Assembly (NCBI RefSeq): GCF_000190695.1
Contig: NZ_GL870929.1
Coordinates: 1,418,868 to 1,425,311 of the forward strand
DNA: 6,444 bases
Reading direction: 5' to 3'
Source of the DNA: Kingella denitrificans ATCC 33394
GTDB lineage: Bacteria > Pseudomonadota > Gammaproteobacteria > Burkholderiales > Neisseriaceae
In this document: piece by piece, positions 5,947 through 6,444 of the stretch
Position numbering within the stretch: position 1 is the stretch's first letter
How the letters are laid out: every line of letters starts with the position of its first letter
Notes under the pieces: model-generated
Database searches by the model: none
Told to the model about the DNA's origin: nothing
The model's input: only the letters and a program-made list of their open reading frames with translations
Program-made: the position numbers and the translations under genes

Positions 5947-6444
5947 TCAAGCAGCCTGCACCTTTTGCAGGAATTCCTGAATGAACGCAATTTTTTCCAA
6001 TTCGCCCAATCCATTGAAATAGGCTTTATTTTCAGCAACATGGTCAATCAGCGGATAAAACTCCTCATCCACTTGCCGTTTATCCAATTTCCGCCCCAAA
6101 TTATCTGACTTGCTGCGGCCAAGGAATTTGGAAATCAGATAATAAGGCGATTTCAACTTGAACAGCATTTCTTTGCTTTCTGCATCAAATACCATAAAGC
6201 CCTCGTGTTCCACCGTTTTCAAAAGCGCCTGCAACGCACCGAAAGTAATATTTTTAATGACCTGCGGCCGCTTCAAACCATACTGCGCCGCCAATTTATC
6301 CAACTCGTCTTCACGCCATTGACGCCCCGTTGCCACTTCCACAATGCCAATCAATGTTGCGCCGAACTCCTCGCGGATAATGTGCACATCGCTCGGGTCG
6401 CAAATTTCAAATAAAAACGTGTGGTTGGGATACTCCATAAGAGA
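5947..6444 (-). CDS. RNA ligase family protein (T4 Rnl1-like nucleotidyltransferase), C-terminal part only
   Basis: The visible 165 codons resemble the second half of an ATP-dependent RNA ligase, which joins RNA ends through a ligase-AMP intermediate. Counting from the Met at 6438, motif IIIa is TFLFEI (residues 7-12, E11), motif IV is EGFMV (79-83) and motif V is MLFKLKSPYYL (91-101, K94 and K96); the order and spacing fit the family. A C-terminal helical part of about 60 residues follows. The nucleotide-binding lysine motif (KxxG) and motif III are not in the window. The frame is open to the right edge, and nothing like a ribosome site is visible in the 6 bases before the Met at 6438, so I treat that Met as internal and the gene as cut by the window. 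It is probably the upstream gene of an operon with the phosphoesterase. Family assignment rests on motifs I recognise; confidence is good but not absolute. Confidence 0.78.
   Translation of the reverse strand, partial: SLMEYPNHTFLFEICDPSDVHIIREEFGATLIGIVEVATGRQWREDELDKLAAQYGLKRPQVIKNITFGALQALLKTVEHEGFMVFDAESKEMLFKLKSPYYLISKFLGRSKSDNLGRKLDKRQVDEEFYPLIDHVAENKAYFNGLGELEKIAFIQEFLQKVQAA
5949..5960 (+). repeat. DNA uptake sequence, copy 3, inside the 3' end of the RNA ligase gene
   Basis: AAGCAGCCTGCA recurs without mismatch. It overlaps the last codons (V-Q-A-A-stop) of the ligase gene, so the C-terminal residues QAA are shaped by the uptake word. Unlike the other two it is single; a short CCTGCA/TGCAGG pairing (5955-5960 with 5966-5971) is present but lacks a T-run, so I do not call it a terminator. 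Confidence 0.8.

Noticed and set aside
5217..5984. Plus-strand open frame of 255 codons
   Set aside because: It runs antisense through the phosphoesterase, starts inside the terminator and shows no protein family features.

Overview
The window comes from a member of the Neisseriaceae, most probably Kingella or a close relative. Three copies of the 12-base word AAGCAGCCTGCA are present, two of them as an inverted pair forming a terminator. I recall this word as the Kingella-type dialect of the DNA uptake sequence. An IS1016-type element and an NhhA/Knh/Hia-like trimeric autotransporter adhesin also fit that group. The species cannot be fixed from the sequence alone.

Layout. Positions 1-3992, minus strand: a very long trimeric autotransporter adhesin. 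It has an extended signal peptide, beta-roll head repeats, three neck/stalk motifs and the start of a further stalk. It runs off the left edge before any membrane anchor. A single extra base at 1096-1098 shifts the frame, so translation stops at 1080-1082 after 970 codons, although the correct reading frame stays open to the window edge. Positions 4042-4761: a complete IS1016-like element with 19-bp perfect terminal inverted repeats and a full-length transposase whose first catalytic aspartate appears to be replaced by alanine. Positions 4762-5040: a region of about 82% A+T (hand count) holding a good minus-strand promoter that points at the adhesin through the IS. Positions 5063-5245: tRNA-Ser(GGA) with its own promoter, followed by a two-way terminator built from two uptake sequences. 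Positions 5256-6444, minus strand: a small operon of an RNA ligase (5' end outside the window) followed 31 bp later by a calcineurin-like metallophosphoesterase.

Taken together, the adhesin locus carries two separate lesions: an IS in its 5' leader and a one-base frameshift in the head. It is probably silent or decaying unless the frameshift is a sequencing error. The ligase-phosphoesterase pair is the best candidate for a less-described system: the gene order suggests RNA end healing and sealing, but this is inference from gene order and motifs.
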